Origin: B25-G16 sp964549945
Lineage (GTDB): Bacteria > Desulfobacterota > DSM-4660 > Desulfatiglandales > B25-G16
DNA length: 64,000 nt
NCBI GenBank assembly: GCA_964549945.1
Contig: CAZJXD010000007.1
Location: 1-64,000, forward strand
Direction: 5' to 3'
Under the pieces are notes generated by a model. The model was not told the DNA's origin and did no database searches. It saw only the letters and a program-made list of their open reading frames with translations. Below, one piece after another: positions 41,763 through 50,575 of this stretch. The number at the start of each line of letters is the position of its first letter. The stretch's first letter is position 1. The position numbers and the translations under genes are program-made.

Positions 41763-41873
41763 GGCCCTCTTCCCCTCTCGTTTCCTCCTTATCAACGCTG
41801 ACCTGCCCCTGGCGGCTTTATACCATGGAATAGGCGAAAAGAAAGTAAAAATCTCATGGCTGCTCACGAAATG

Positions 41874-42740
41874 TCAATAGCTCACCAAGCTGGACACGGG
41901 CACTACCTCTGCCTCCTCTTTGAGGCTCAACTGAAGCTTCGTCAAAAACCCTAGGGTTTCCCTGTGGGGGTGCCCTATCCCTATGGCGTGACCCCTGTTT
42001 CTCGCTAAGTTAAGCAGCCTATCCATTTGTAGTCTGAGGGCGCCCTCTGAGAGATCGTTGTCCAGAAAGATATCCCTGCGAGCAGCCCTGATCTCCATCT
42101 GCTTCGCGAGATCGAAGGCCACGCTACTGCGGCTTGTCCTGCTATCAACGAAGTAAAGTCCTCTTCTCTTCAGCTCCTCAAGCACCACCACCATCTTTTC
42201 CTTGTTCTCGGTGAATCTCGACCCCATGTGATTATTCACGCCCACCACAAAGGGTATCTCGCCCAAATCCCTATGGAGAACCTTCAGGATGGTGTCGTTT
42301 TCCATGGAGACCAGCACTACCCCATCCCCCGGATTAATGCGAGGATAGCTCCTCGGTTCCATGGGAAGATGAAGCATGATCTCCCGCCCTCCTGTCTTAG
42401 CCATGTGTGCAATGGAGCGCGTATAGGGGGTGAAGGGCAATATCGATAGGGTGAGCGGTAAATCAAGGTCTATAAACCCCCTGGCAAGGGAGTTATCGTA
42501 ACCCAAGTCATCTATGATAATAGCGATCCTTGGGCATGTCGCTCGATGAGGTGAAATCGGGATTTCATAGGTGATAGACCTCTCCGGAGAGGGGGGCATT
42601 TCTTCAAAGGGAGGAACGGTTCCTCGTGTATGGAATCTCGGCGGATAATATATGGCTACGAGGATGAGAGTGCTCGCCAGGGCAAACCCAATGAAGGTGA
42701 GGTATATTTTCCCTGATCCATCTTTTCTGCGCTTACCCAT
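41874..42740 (-). CDS. Divergent polysaccharide deacetylase family protein
   Basis: 288 residues. An N-terminal membrane anchor (about 12-32) is followed by a linker and a divergent polysaccharide deacetylase (YibQ-like) domain: 'RIAIIIDDLGYDN' (metal-site Asp pair), 'LTLSILPFTPYTRSIAHMAK', 'EIMLHLPMEP', 'GVNNHMGSRFTE' and a C-terminal 'GHAIGIGHPHRETL'. Periplasmic, probably acting on peptidoglycan or another glycan. In many proteobacteria this gene sits beside envC and ctpA, as here. No catalytic activity is established for the family. Confidence 0.9.
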   Translation of the reverse strand: MGKRRKDGSGKIYLTFIGFALASTLILVAIYYPPRFHTRGTVPPFEEMPPSPERSITYEIPISPHRATCPRIAIIIDDLGYDNSLARGFIDLDLPLTLSILPFTPYTRSIAHMAKTGGREIMLHLPMEPRSYPRINPGDGVVLVSMENDTILKVLHRDLGEIPFVVGVNNHMGSRFTENKEKMVVVLEELKRRGLYFVDSRTSRSSVAFDLAKQMEIRAARRDIFLDNDLSEGALRLQMDRLLNLARNRGHAIGIGHPHRETLGFLTKLQLSLKEEAEVVPVSSLVSY

Positions 42741-42813
42741 GAGCCCCCAGCAAACATAGTTGAAATTCGCTTCAACCTTGAATCAACGTTGATCGTAATG
42801 AGTGTATTTAGGG

Positions 42814-42880
42814 GTTCAGCGTTCAGTGTTCAGGAAAGATCCCCTCCCTTTCATGGCTCCTGCCCCACTGAACCCTGAAC
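42814..42880. repeat. Imperfect 15-bp inverted repeat with 37-base loop
   Basis: GTTCAGCGTTCAGTG (42814-42828) pairs with CACTGAACCCTGAAC (42866-42880), 14 of 15 positions. GTTCAG is itself repeated within each arm. It lies in the 207-bp gap between ctpA and the deacetylase gene and could be a dispersed hairpin repeat or a 3'-end structure. No coding frame. Confidence 0.5.
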
Positions 42881-42947
42881 ACGCAAGATGTCTGACCCAT
42901 GGAGTCAAATAATCAGCATGTAAGAAGCTAAAAGCTGGGCTCAGTGC

Positions 42948-44276
42948 TCATTGCCTTGGTTTTCGGCGCTCCATGACCGAAAAAATCTCCCAGGATTGGA
43001 GCACCTGTATCGCACTTCTCAGTTGATTATCGTTTGTGATAAGGCTTTGAATGCGAGATTCCTCATCTGAGGGAATCTCGCCCTCCTCTTGCTCCCCGAC
43101 CTTCTTTTCGATGTGGCCCTCCAAATCCTTCTCCCTTATCATAGGTCTCGTTTCCTCTTTTGGCACTTCCTTTGGTGGTTGGAAGGCGACTTCGATATCA
43201 GGCGTAATGCCGCTGGCCTGTATCGATCTTCCGTTAGGGGTATAGTACAGGGCCGTGGTGAGGCGTAACCCCGATCCATCTGAGAGGGGGAAAAGGGTTT
43301 GCACGGAGCCCTTCCCAAAGGAGGTGGTGCCCAATATGAGCGCCCTTCGATTGTCCTGTAATGCACCGGCCACGATCTCCGATGCACTTGCGCTCCCGCC
43401 GTTTATCAAGGTCACTATCGGATATCCCCGTGCACGATCGCCGCTTTGGGCATACGTCTTTTCCTCCTTTTGGTCCCTTCCCTTGATCGAAACAATCACG
43501 CCTGAATCCAGAAATTCATCGGCCACCTCCACGGCCTGAGAGAGCAAACCGCCTGGGTTGTTTCTCAGATCCAAAATAAGCCCCTTGAGGCCCTCTTTGG
43601 CCCCCATCTCACTCAGTGCCTTGGATAGTTCCTGGCCGGTGTTGCTTTGGAAGTTCGAAATCCTCACATAACCGATATCATGGGGAAGCATCAGCGAGCG
43701 AACGCTTCTGATGGGAATTACATCCCTTGTGATGACAAACTCGATCGGCTTTTCCACCTCCTCCCGTCTGATGGTCAACCCAACCTTGGTTCCCTTAGGC
43801 CCTCGAATGAGCTTCACCGCTTCCATGATGGAAAAATCTTTTGTGGCCTTGTCGCCTATCTTAATTATCTGGTCCCCCGCCTTTATGCCAGCCCTAAATG
43901 CGGGTGTGCCCTCTATGGGAGAGACAACGGTGAGGACATTGTTTCGAATGGTTATCTCGATCCCTACCCCGGTAAAGCTCCCCTTTGTCTCTATCATTAA
44001 TTCCCTGTATTCATCCGGGTCCATGAAAAAGGAGTGGGGATCCAGTGTCCCCACCATACCCTTTATCGCCCCGTAGATAAGTTTCTTCGGCTCCGTGCCC
44101 TCAACGTAGTTCTTCTCGATCTTCCGCAAAACCTCGGTCAGCACCTCAATGTTCTTGTATACCTCCTCTGTGCCCGCATACACATCTTTGGAGCCGGCGC
44201 CGGTAAACATCAAGAAGATCACGAACACAATCGTGAGCGCCTGTTGAAAAAAAATGTTGGTCTTTGTTCTTATCAT
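42948..44276 (-). CDS. ctpA: C-terminal processing peptidase (S41, CtpA/Prc type)
   Basis: 442 residues from the ATG at 44276 (GAGGAGAGAGGAG upstream). Signal/anchor segment (8-28), then a PDZ domain (about 95-175, 'GVGIEITIRNNVLTVVSPIE') and the S41 core with Ser block 'GGSASASEIVAGALQD' (293-308) and catalytic Lys322 in 'TTSFGKGSVQT'. An acidic tail follows. It is a periplasmic processing protease, often activated by lipoprotein partners and acting on cell-wall hydrolases. It follows envC-ftsX-ftsE, a common envelope-remodelling neighbourhood. Confidence 0.94.
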   Translation of the reverse strand: MIRTKTNIFFQQALTIVFVIFLMFTGAGSKDVYAGTEEVYKNIEVLTEVLRKIEKNYVEGTEPKKLIYGAIKGMVGTLDPHSFFMDPDEYRELMIETKGSFTGVGIEITIRNNVLTVVSPIEGTPAFRAGIKAGDQIIKIGDKATKDFSIMEAVKLIRGPKGTKVGLTIRREEVEKPIEFVITRDVIPIRSVRSLMLPHDIGYVRISNFQSNTGQELSKALSEMGAKEGLKGLILDLRNNPGGLLSQAVEVADEFLDSGVIVSIKGRDQKEEKTYAQSGDRARGYPIVTLINGGSASASEIVAGALQDNRRALILGTTSFGKGSVQTLFPLSDGSGLRLTTALYYTPNGRSIQASGITPDIEVAFQPPKEVPKEETRPMIREKDLEGHIEKKVGEQEEGEIPSDEESRIQSLITNDNQLRSAIQVLQSWEIFSVMERRKPRQ

Positions 44277-44387
44277 CTCCTCTCTCCTCTCGTCGTATTT
44301 ACTGCATCGATCGGGCTCGCTGGGTTGGAACACGTAACGCCCTCATGGATGCTCATAGATCCGGTTTGAGCGCTCTGCTTTTTCTAC

Positions 44388-45557
44388 CTACTTTACCTTG
44401 AGCCATTTCTCCGGGTCAAGATTTTCCCCTCCTTTTCTGATCTCAAAATACACCCCTGGCCCCAGATTCCATCCAGGATCTCCTGCGATACCCACTGGCT
44501 CTCCTTCTGAAATCATCTCCCCCTTCTGCTTTGCCCTCTCTTGGAGATGAGCGAAGAGGGTGAAATAATGTGCCCCGTGATTAACGACCATTAGCTGCCC
44601 ATACCCCTTAAACCAACCGGAATAATCCACTTTGCCTGGAAACACCGATCGAACCTCTTCACCCGCAGACCCGGTTATGTACACCCCTTTTGTATGCATG
44701 AATGGGTTTGATCCGGATTTATGAAGATCCCCTATGATCTTTCCCTTTAACGGCAGGGGTAATTCCCCCTTCATATGCGCGAGCCCTTTCAGGGGAAAAT
44801 TCTGTTTCTCATCCGTCTCGAGTCGTATTATGGTCTGATTGAGCGCCTGAGCGGCCTGTTTCAACTCCCTCACCGCCTTTGCATAAAATTCCTTTTCCCT
44901 GCGTGACTTCATGAGCACATATACCTTTCCCTCAATATACCTCTCAAGGAGGGCTCCCCTTGCGTCCTTGGCCTTCTTCAGTACCTCGAGAGCGGCCTTA
45001 TTCTCCTCGAGCCCGACCAGTTCCTGTTCAACCTGACTCCTCTTTTCCTCTACCATATCGAGAACCTCTCTATCCCGATCCATAATGGAGCTCATGTACC
45101 GAATTGTCTTCTCAAGCTCCTGAAGGCTATCGGCCCCCATGAGAAGGGCTATATAGCCGGCTCTCCCGAATTTGTAGAAGGCGACGAGGCGTCTGGTAAA
45201 GTAGTCCTCGACATCATGGAGCGAGTGGTTCAGCTTCTGGACCCTTCTTTGGCCATCCTCGATAGCATCTTCTGTCTCCCGGATCCGGCTCGATAACTCA
45301 CGCAATGCACCCCTGTTCTTCGCCAACTCCATTTCCAATCGTTCTATCTCCCCCAGGATATCTTTCTCCCTTAGATCAACGCTGAGCAGTTCCCCCTGCT
45401 GCTCTGAGAGGTGCTTTTCGATCTCCTTGATCTGGGAGCGAGTAGCCTCGATGAGGGATTTCCTCTCCTCGGCCGAGGGCTCCGCCCATAGACAGGCCGC
45501 GAGTATGGCATAAAGGCCGAGAAAGAATGATAAGAGACCAGCGATCTTTGTGTTCAT
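44388..45557 (-). CDS. envC: EnvC-like murein hydrolase activator with degenerate LytM domain
   Basis: 389 residues: signal peptide (to about residue 25), long coiled coil (about 27-240) and a C-terminal LytM/M23 fold (about 285-385). The zinc ligands of active M23 peptidases are lost: the first motif reads 'TKGVYITG' instead of His-x-Gly-x-Asp, and the final His-x-His is 'GVYFEI'. As for E. coli EnvC this predicts a non-enzymatic activator of amidases, controlled by FtsEX. The start overlaps the ftsX stop by 4 bp. Periplasmic; role in daughter-cell separation. Confidence 0.92.
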   Translation of the reverse strand: MNTKIAGLLSFFLGLYAILAACLWAEPSAEERKSLIEATRSQIKEIEKHLSEQQGELLSVDLREKDILGEIERLEMELAKNRGALRELSSRIRETEDAIEDGQRRVQKLNHSLHDVEDYFTRRLVAFYKFGRAGYIALLMGADSLQELEKTIRYMSSIMDRDREVLDMVEEKRSQVEQELVGLEENKAALEVLKKAKDARGALLERYIEGKVYVLMKSRREKEFYAKAVRELKQAAQALNQTIIRLETDEKQNFPLKGLAHMKGELPLPLKGKIIGDLHKSGSNPFMHTKGVYITGSAGEEVRSVFPGKVDYSGWFKGYGQLMVVNHGAHYFTLFAHLQERAKQKGEMISEGEPVGIAGDPGWNLGPGVYFEIRKGGENLDPEKWLKVK

Positions 45558-46453
45558 ATTCTAAAAAAACGACTCAATGAAATCATGCTTCCAAGAAACC
45601 CAACGATAATGCTCATAAGCAACAAGAGCAGGATAAAACGTGGCGAGAGAAAAACGATCTCGAGAGAGCTAAACCCAACCCTGAGATCTATTCTGTAGAT
45701 GACCGCCAGGTAACACAGGAATAAGATCACCAGGGCGGTTAATCCTCCGAGAAGCCCCTGGATCGAGCCCTCGATGAGGAAAGGAGCTTTTACAAGTCGA
45801 TTGGTCGCACCCACGAGCTTTAGTATCTCGACCTCATCATGCCTGGAGTAGATAGTCAATTTTATCGTGTTGATAATAATGAAAAGGGCCGCTAAAAAAA
45901 GCAATCCCCCGAAGATTATGCCAATCAACCTCACCGCCCCCATTATGGCCTGTATCTTCTCTATCCATTCGTGGCTGTAGTGTACCTCATCCACTACCTC
46001 GAGCCTCTCGAGCCTCGTTTTTAATTGCCGGGGGAAATCCTCGGTCTTCCCTCCGGAGAGAATGATCTCAAGGGAGGCAGGCAAAGGGTTATCCTTTAGG
46101 CCATCAAGGAGTCCGGCTTTATCGCCCAATCTTTTCTTGAGGTTTCTCATGGCATCGCTTTTTGAAATAAACTCCTTGACAGTCACCTCGGGATACTGGA
46201 GCAGCTCCTCGGTGACCCTCTCAACGGCAACCTTATCGGCATTCCCCTTGAAATATATGGACATGGTCAACGAGCTTCCCTGCTCCTCAATCCAATAATT
46301 GATATTAAGGAACACGAGGAGAAAGACGTCAAAGATGAGAAATGCGATAGCCATCGTGCCGATGCCTATCAGGTGAACCAATCGATTCTCAGAGATGTTC
46401 GCCAGCGCTCGCCGCATGGAGTAACGAAGCAATGTAGCTCTCACCTGAAACAA
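45554..46453 (-). CDS. ftsX: Cell division protein FtsX (ABC-type permease)
   Basis: 299 residues with four membrane helices: one near residues 27-50, then a periplasmic loop of about 120 residues that contacts EnvC, then three at about 171-196, 222-247 and 270-293. The cytoplasmic 'YSRHDEVEILKLVGATNRLV' (about 201-220) is the coupling region to FtsE. FtsEX uses ATP to switch EnvC at the septum. It overlaps envC by 4 bp and is separated from ftsE by about 200 bp with RNA hairpins. Confidence 0.94.
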   Translation of the reverse strand: MFQVRATLLRYSMRRALANISENRLVHLIGIGTMAIAFLIFDVFLLVFLNINYWIEEQGSSLTMSIYFKGNADKVAVERVTEELLQYPEVTVKEFISKSDAMRNLKKRLGDKAGLLDGLKDNPLPASLEIILSGGKTEDFPRQLKTRLERLEVVDEVHYSHEWIEKIQAIMGAVRLIGIIFGGLLFLAALFIIINTIKLTIYSRHDEVEILKLVGATNRLVKAPFLIEGSIQGLLGGLTALVILFLCYLAVIYRIDLRVGFSSLEIVFLSPRFILLLLLMSIIVGFLGSMISLSRFFRI

Positions 46454-46494
46454 ACCCTCTCACGTATCAATCGGTAAATAAAAGGTATTAAACC

Positions 46495-46551
46495 CCAGGG
46501 CAAGCCCTGGACCCTATTTTAAACGGCAACCCCGCCGCAAGCGGTCGGGGT
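46495..46551. repeat. Two GC hairpins inside the ftsE-ftsX intergenic region
   Basis: CCAGGGCAAGCCCTGG (46495-46510) and a longer stem (46529-46551; ACCCCG with CGGGGT, then CCGC with GCGG, one bulged T) lie in the 196 bp between ftsE and ftsX. Both would form in the ftsEX mRNA. They may modulate relative expression or be small dispersed palindromes. No T-run, so not simple terminators. Confidence 0.45.
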
Positions 46552-46649
46552 ATTGAAAATTTAATAATGAGTCTCATGGGTACATATCATATACAATCCC
46601 GCCCATAAAGGCTGGATTCTTCTTCTTTCATTCTCTTCTTCTCCGTCTG

Positions 46650-47300
46650 CTACACTACCCTGCCCTTATTGAGGGTGACCACCCTTCTCCTCGTATCCTT
46701 CAGCAGTGCCTGGTTATGGGTTGCCACGATTACCGTGGTACCCCTGATATGTATCCGCTTCAAGAGGGCCATTATCTCGATAGTCAGGTCTTGATCCAGG
46801 TTTCCAGTAGGCTCATCTGCCAATAGAATCAGAGGGCTATTTATAATGGCCCGCGCTATGGCGACCCTCTGCTGTTCTCCCCCTGATAGTTGAGGAGGGC
46901 AATACCCCTCCTTTCCCCCTAACTCGAGGTACCTGAGGGCCTGATGAACCCTCTTGCGTATGGTTGAAAAGGGAGCGCCCATTATCTCCAAGGCGAGGGC
47001 CACGTTCTCAAAAACAGTGCGATTGGGAAGCAGCTTGAAATCTTGAAAGACCATCCCCATTCTTCTTCGCAGCAGCGCAAGCTCTTTATCCTTTATCCTG
47101 TTAAGGTTTCTTCCGTTCACCAATGCATGGCCGCTCGTTGGCCTCTCGGCGCATAAGATGATCTTTAGCAATGTGGTCTTCCCCGCACCGCTGGACCCTG
47201 TGATGAACACGAATTCCCCCTTCTCAATCGTCAGGCTCACGTCTATGAGCGCGGGATTTTCCGAGCCAAAGCTTTTGTACACATGAAAGAGCTGGATCAT
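46650..47300 (-). CDS. ftsE: Cell division ATP-binding protein FtsE
   Basis: 216 residues from the ATG at 47300 (a TTG three codons upstream is the alternative). ABC ATPase with Walker A 'GSSGAGKTT', Q-loop 'MVFQDFKLLPNRTVFENV', signature 'LSGGEQQRVAIARAI' and Walker B 'LILLADEPTGNLD', characteristic of FtsE/LolD/MacB. Genetic linkage with ftsX and envC fixes the assignment. It is the first gene of the ftsE-ftsX-envC unit on the minus strand. Confidence 0.95.
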   Translation of the reverse strand: MIQLFHVYKSFGSENPALIDVSLTIEKGEFVFITGSSGAGKTTLLKIILCAERPTSGHALVNGRNLNRIKDKELALLRRRMGMVFQDFKLLPNRTVFENVALALEIMGAPFSTIRKRVHQALRYLELGGKEGYCPPQLSGGEQQRVAIARAIINSPLILLADEPTGNLDQDLTIEIMALLKRIHIRGTTVIVATHNQALLKDTRRRVVTLNKGRVV

Positions 47301-47349
47301 CTCACCCAAACTGAGGGGCTAATCTCAGGAACACAAGGCCCAAAACTAA

Positions 47350-47434
47350 GGTTTATCTAAACCCATATCCTCGGGAGAGGGGTATGGGGTAAACGCCTCT
47401 TGGGTCCGGATACGTGAGTCTCCGGTTGCCGGAG
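47350..47434. other. Three adjacent small hairpins between rny and ftsE
   Basis: The 304-bp gap between rny and ftsE has GGTTTATCTAAACC (47350-47363), a CCCATATCC/GGTATGGG stem (47362-47388) and CTCCGGTTGCCGGAG (47420-47434). No coding frame stands out. They probably form the 3' end of the rny transcript or the ftsE leader. Nothing else is recognisable in the gap. Confidence 0.3.
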
Positions 47435-47604
47435 TTAGTCAACGGCTTCTCTTCTACGAAAGCAATGGTAGGTCGTTAAGAGGCCAGCAACTTGTATACG
47501 TCAACTGCTTTGCTATTTAGAATAAGGGCTGAAAGATGTCAAGGTGCTATTCATCGAGCATGGGGAGTGGGCTCTGAGCATAGGCGGGCCCTTGTCTCGG
47601 TATC

Positions 47605-49167
47605 TCATTTTGCGTATTCAATGGCTCTTGTTTCCCTGATTACCGTCACCTTTATCTGTCCAGGGTACGTGAGATCCCTTTCTATCTTCTTTGCTATCTC
47701 CCTACATATCATCGCTGACTCGGAATCATCGACTTTATCGCTCTCCACTATTATCCTCAATTCCCTGCCTGCCTGAATCGCGTATGATTTATTTACCCCC
47801 TTGAGAGAATTGGCGATACCTTCCATGTCCTCCAGTCTCTTCACGTAGGACTCGAACATCTCCCTTCGGGCGCCAGGCCGTGCACCGGATAACGTATCGG
47901 CCGCCTGGAGAAGCACGTCCATGACGGAAGCAGCCTGTATGTCCTCGTGATGTGCCGCGATCGCGTGAACTACCTCTTCGGATTCACCGTATTTTTTCGC
48001 GAGCTCGGCGCCTATATGCGCATGGGTCCCCTCGACCTCGTGGTCTACTGCCTTACCGATATCGTGAAGCAACCCTATCCTCCTGGCCTGTTTCTCGTCT
48101 AACCCCAACTCCGAGGCCATTATGCCGCACAAGAAGGCTACCTCAATTGAGTGTTGGAGGACGTTTTGCGCATAGCTTGATCTGTATTTTAGCCGACCGA
48201 TTACCTTAATCAATTCCGGGTGGATCCCATGGAGGCCAATATCAAAGGTAGCCTGTTCCCCGGCCTCCTTGATGTTCGTCTCAATCTCCCTGCCCACCCT
48301 TTCAACCACCTCCTCGATTCGAGCCGGGTGAATCCTGCCGTCCTCTATCAGCCTCTCAAGGGCAACCTTGGCTACCTCTCTCCTGACGGGATTGAACCCG
48401 GAGAGCACCACGGCCTCTGGCGTATCATCGATAATTAGGTCTATTCCGGTTGCGGCCTCGAGCGCCCTAATATTCCTGCCCTCCCTCCCGATAATCCTTC
48501 CCTTCATCTCATCGTTTGGCAGGTTCACCACCGACACGCACTCCTCTGCCACGTAATCACCTGCGTATCTCTTGATGGCCAAAGCCAAGATCTCCTGTGC
48601 CTTTCTGTTGGATATTTCCCGGGTTTCGGCCTCTATCTTCTTAATGAGTTTGGAGGCCTCATGACGTGCCTCTGACTCCATCGAAGAAACGAGCATATCC
48701 TTTGCGTCAGCCGCGGAAATCCCCGCAATCCTCTCCAGCTTCCTCCTCTCATCCTCAATGAGGTTATCAAATTCCTCAGCCTTGCTCTTTATCTCGTCCT
48801 CTCGATTTGCAAGGCTCCCCTCTTTTTTGGCTATTCCCGACTCCCGCTGCTCGAGCTGCTCCATCTTCCTTTCCAGGGATTCCTCTCTCTGAAATAACCT
48901 TCTCTCTTGATTCTGGAGCTCTTTCCGCCTCGATCTCGTCTCCTCTTCGAAATCGATCTTCATTTGATAAAGCTTGTCCTTGGCCTGTAGCTGGGCCTCT
49001 TTTCTGATCGTCTCAGCCTGCTTGCTGGCTTCGAGTATAACCTTTTTTGAATACTCCTCTGCGGAATCAAGCCTGCGCTCTACTATCTTCTTGCGAGCTA
49101 TGACACCTATCGCTCCTCCAATGATGATCCCTGCCAGCGCGACAATACTCAAATAAGTGATTACCAT
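47605..49167 (-). CDS. rny: Ribonuclease Y
   Basis: 520 residues: an N-terminal membrane anchor (about 3-25), a long coiled coil (about 30-170) rich in Glu/Arg/Lys, a KH domain (around residues 205-265, 'GRIIGREGRNIRALEAATGI') and an HD phosphohydrolase domain ('IGLLHDIGKAVDHE' near residue 350, then 'HAIAAHHEDI'). RNase Y is a membrane-bound endoribonuclease that starts mRNA decay. It is common in Firmicutes and found in some Desulfobacterota. It lies downstream of the 6S RNA gene. Confidence 0.95.
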   Translation of the reverse strand: MVITYLSIVALAGIIIGGAIGVIARKKIVERRLDSAEEYSKKVILEASKQAETIRKEAQLQAKDKLYQMKIDFEEETRSRRKELQNQERRLFQREESLERKMEQLEQRESGIAKKEGSLANREDEIKSKAEEFDNLIEDERRKLERIAGISAADAKDMLVSSMESEARHEASKLIKKIEAETREISNRKAQEILALAIKRYAGDYVAEECVSVVNLPNDEMKGRIIGREGRNIRALEAATGIDLIIDDTPEAVVLSGFNPVRREVAKVALERLIEDGRIHPARIEEVVERVGREIETNIKEAGEQATFDIGLHGIHPELIKVIGRLKYRSSYAQNVLQHSIEVAFLCGIMASELGLDEKQARRIGLLHDIGKAVDHEVEGTHAHIGAELAKKYGESEEVVHAIAAHHEDIQAASVMDVLLQAADTLSGARPGARREMFESYVKRLEDMEGIANSLKGVNKSYAIQAGRELRIIVESDKVDDSESAMICREIAKKIERDLTYPGQIKVTVIRETRAIEYAK

Positions 49168-49451
49168 TGTCTCATCACCACCTTTTACATTGGTCCTGGA
49201 GTTTTTATGGGAAAAGAGGAATTGATAGAGGCTTAGGGGAATGACAGGGTGCTAAGGGCGGAATGAGCGTTTCTCGGATAGTATTCAACGGAACATGGCG
49301 AGTTCGGGGGCTTTGAGCTAGGGTCTATTTCTAGAGGGACGCTCTTCACCTTCGCTTTTTGTGGTTCAATATAGATATCTTTCCCTGATATAGCATACAT
49401 CCAAGCGGAAATGTATTCTTTAAGCCTTAGACTATCAATCCACTCTTTTCG

Positions 49452-49642
49452 AATTCCCCCGCTTCAATGCCGTGTCAGCGGTTCTTCTTGAACCCAAGAT
49501 CACGTAAGTGGGCATTTCGTTGCCCCATTAGGTCTTCTTCTTTTTTGGTGCCTGAAAAGACACACAAGGACAAGTGGAAACCCCCTTTCTTATGGTGTTG
49601 ACTCAAAAAATTCCCGCCAATCACGAACATAGCAGGGGAAAC
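49452..49642 (-). ncRNA. ssrS: 6S RNA
   Basis: On the minus strand, just after the zapA stop, about 190 bases have the 6S RNA plan. The 5' arm contains TTCCCCTGC (49640-49632) followed by ATGTTCGTGATTGGCGGG, close to the E. coli 5' arm. The 3' arm contains CTTGGGTTCAAG, then ACGGCAT and GCGGGGGAA (49462-49454), which pairs with the first arm over 9 bp with one G-T pair. Length (E. coli 184 nt) and position downstream of zapA, as in many proteobacteria, both fit. 6S RNA mimics an open promoter and sequesters sigma-70 RNA polymerase in stationary phase. End points are estimates. Confidence 0.88.
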
Positions 49643-49643
49643 C

Positions 49644-49934
49644 TTATTGCAATACCGTGTTTACGCTCAGTATCAACTTTTGGGACCTATTATTGATTTC
49701 CCTTAGTAGATCCTCCTTTTCTTTTGTGAGTTGAAAAAAATCTCCTGCGATATCAAGGGCGGCTAGAATGGCTGCCTTCTCATCGTTTAGGCCCCTGCTT
49801 GAGCCGCTTATCTCCTTGAGTTTTTGGTTCACATACGCCGCCACCTTTAAAATCCGTTCCTTATCATCCGCGCCCCTTATGGCATACTCCCTATCCCTTA
49901 TCTTGATCGTAATTGTCTCGTTCACGGTGCTCAT
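49644..49934 (-). CDS. zapA: Cell division protein ZapA
   Basis: 96 residues from the ATG at 49934 (a GTG four codons earlier is possible). The globular head has 'ITIKIRDREYAIRGADDKER' and the helix 'LKVAAYVNQKLKEISGSS', followed by 'DEKAAILAALDIAGDFFQL' and a C-terminal coiled coil, the typical ZapA layout. ZapA crosslinks FtsZ filaments at the division ring. It is preceded by a ZapB-like coiled-coil gene and followed by 6S RNA, an arrangement that supports all three calls. Confidence 0.9.
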   Translation of the reverse strand: MSTVNETITIKIRDREYAIRGADDKERILKVAAYVNQKLKEISGSSRGLNDEKAAILAALDIAGDFFQLTKEKEDLLREINNRSQKLILSVNTVLQ

Positions 49935-49946
49935 TAGGTCACACAA

Positions 49947-50177
49947 TCAGGCAAGCTCCTCTATTCTCCTCAGCAGAGCGGCTACTCTCTCCCGAACAGC
50001 CTCTCTATCGGCCTTTAGGCCCTCCATCTCCTGGGCGAGCGAGCGAAGTTCCTCTCCCGCCTCTTTCACTTGCCTCTTTAAGGCGGCGTTCTCCTCTTTC
50101 AGGGAACTCACCAGCGAGATAAGTGACCCTACCTTCTGTTCTAACAGTTCAAACTGGTCTAGTTCATCGAATCCCAT
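49947..50177 (-). CDS. zapB: Small coiled-coil protein, ZapB-like
   Basis: 76 residues, nearly one continuous coiled coil with heptad leucines/isoleucines (from about residue 10 to the end). It starts 'MGFDELDQFELLEQKVGSLI' and ends in an Arg/Glu-rich helix. This is the size and character of ZapB/DUF904 proteins, which join ZapA at the Z-ring. The gene lies directly upstream of zapA (12 bp before its ATG), the usual gene pair. Sequence identity alone is weak for such coils, so context carries the call. Confidence 0.75.
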   Translation of the reverse strand: MGFDELDQFELLEQKVGSLISLVSSLKEENAALKRQVKEAGEELRSLAQEMEGLKADREAVRERVAALLRRIEELA

Positions 50178-50293
50178 GAGGGTCTGCGTAATGGTAATAA
50201 TTTCTACTATATCGTATCTGGATAGAAAGTCAAGCGATAAGAAGGTAAGACAGATGCCCGTTCAGGGAGGGGTTCTCGGGAAGGGTGATGGTA

Positions 50294-50458
50294 TTATATC
50301 AACTTCATGAGACGCATTATAAAGAAGAGGACTCCCACGACCATGCCGAAGATGGCGCAAATCTGGGCAACCAAGAAGAGGTAAAACAACTTCTCCCTGG
50401 TATCCCTCGCTCGGCCATAAGGCCTCTTCTTTGTTATTGTTCCACGCTGTATGGTCAT
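50294..50458 (-). CDS. Small membrane protein between atpD and zapB
   Basis: A 54-residue frame with ATG at 50458 and TAA at 50294. The first 24 residues are strongly basic (Lys/Arg/Tyr: 'RGTITKKRPYGRARDTREK'), followed by one hydrophobic helix (about 24-48) and a short basic end. This is a plausible N-in membrane anchor. It lies between the last V/A-ATPase gene and the zapB-zapA pair on the same strand. The ribosome site is weak. Upstream, a 22-codon frame behind AGGAGG (near 50536-50468) ends just before it, so an alternative start or frameshift is possible. Not recognised. Confidence 0.55.
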   Translation of the reverse strand: MTIQRGTITKKRPYGRARDTREKLFYLFLVAQICAIFGMVVGVLFFIMRLMKLI

Positions 50459-50575
50459 GTGGTACGGAGCTATGAAGTATCGCGGTTTAGGGTGAGTTTT
50501 GTCTCCGCCTGCTCAGTTGAAGACACCTCCTGAAGCATAGTGTTAGATCGACGTGATGAGCGGCCTCCCTGTCCA

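Noticed and set aside
47350..47604. tRNA or SRP RNA in the rny-ftsE gap
   Set aside because: Hairpins are present, but there is no T-loop (GGTTCGAATCC-like) or SRP core motif.
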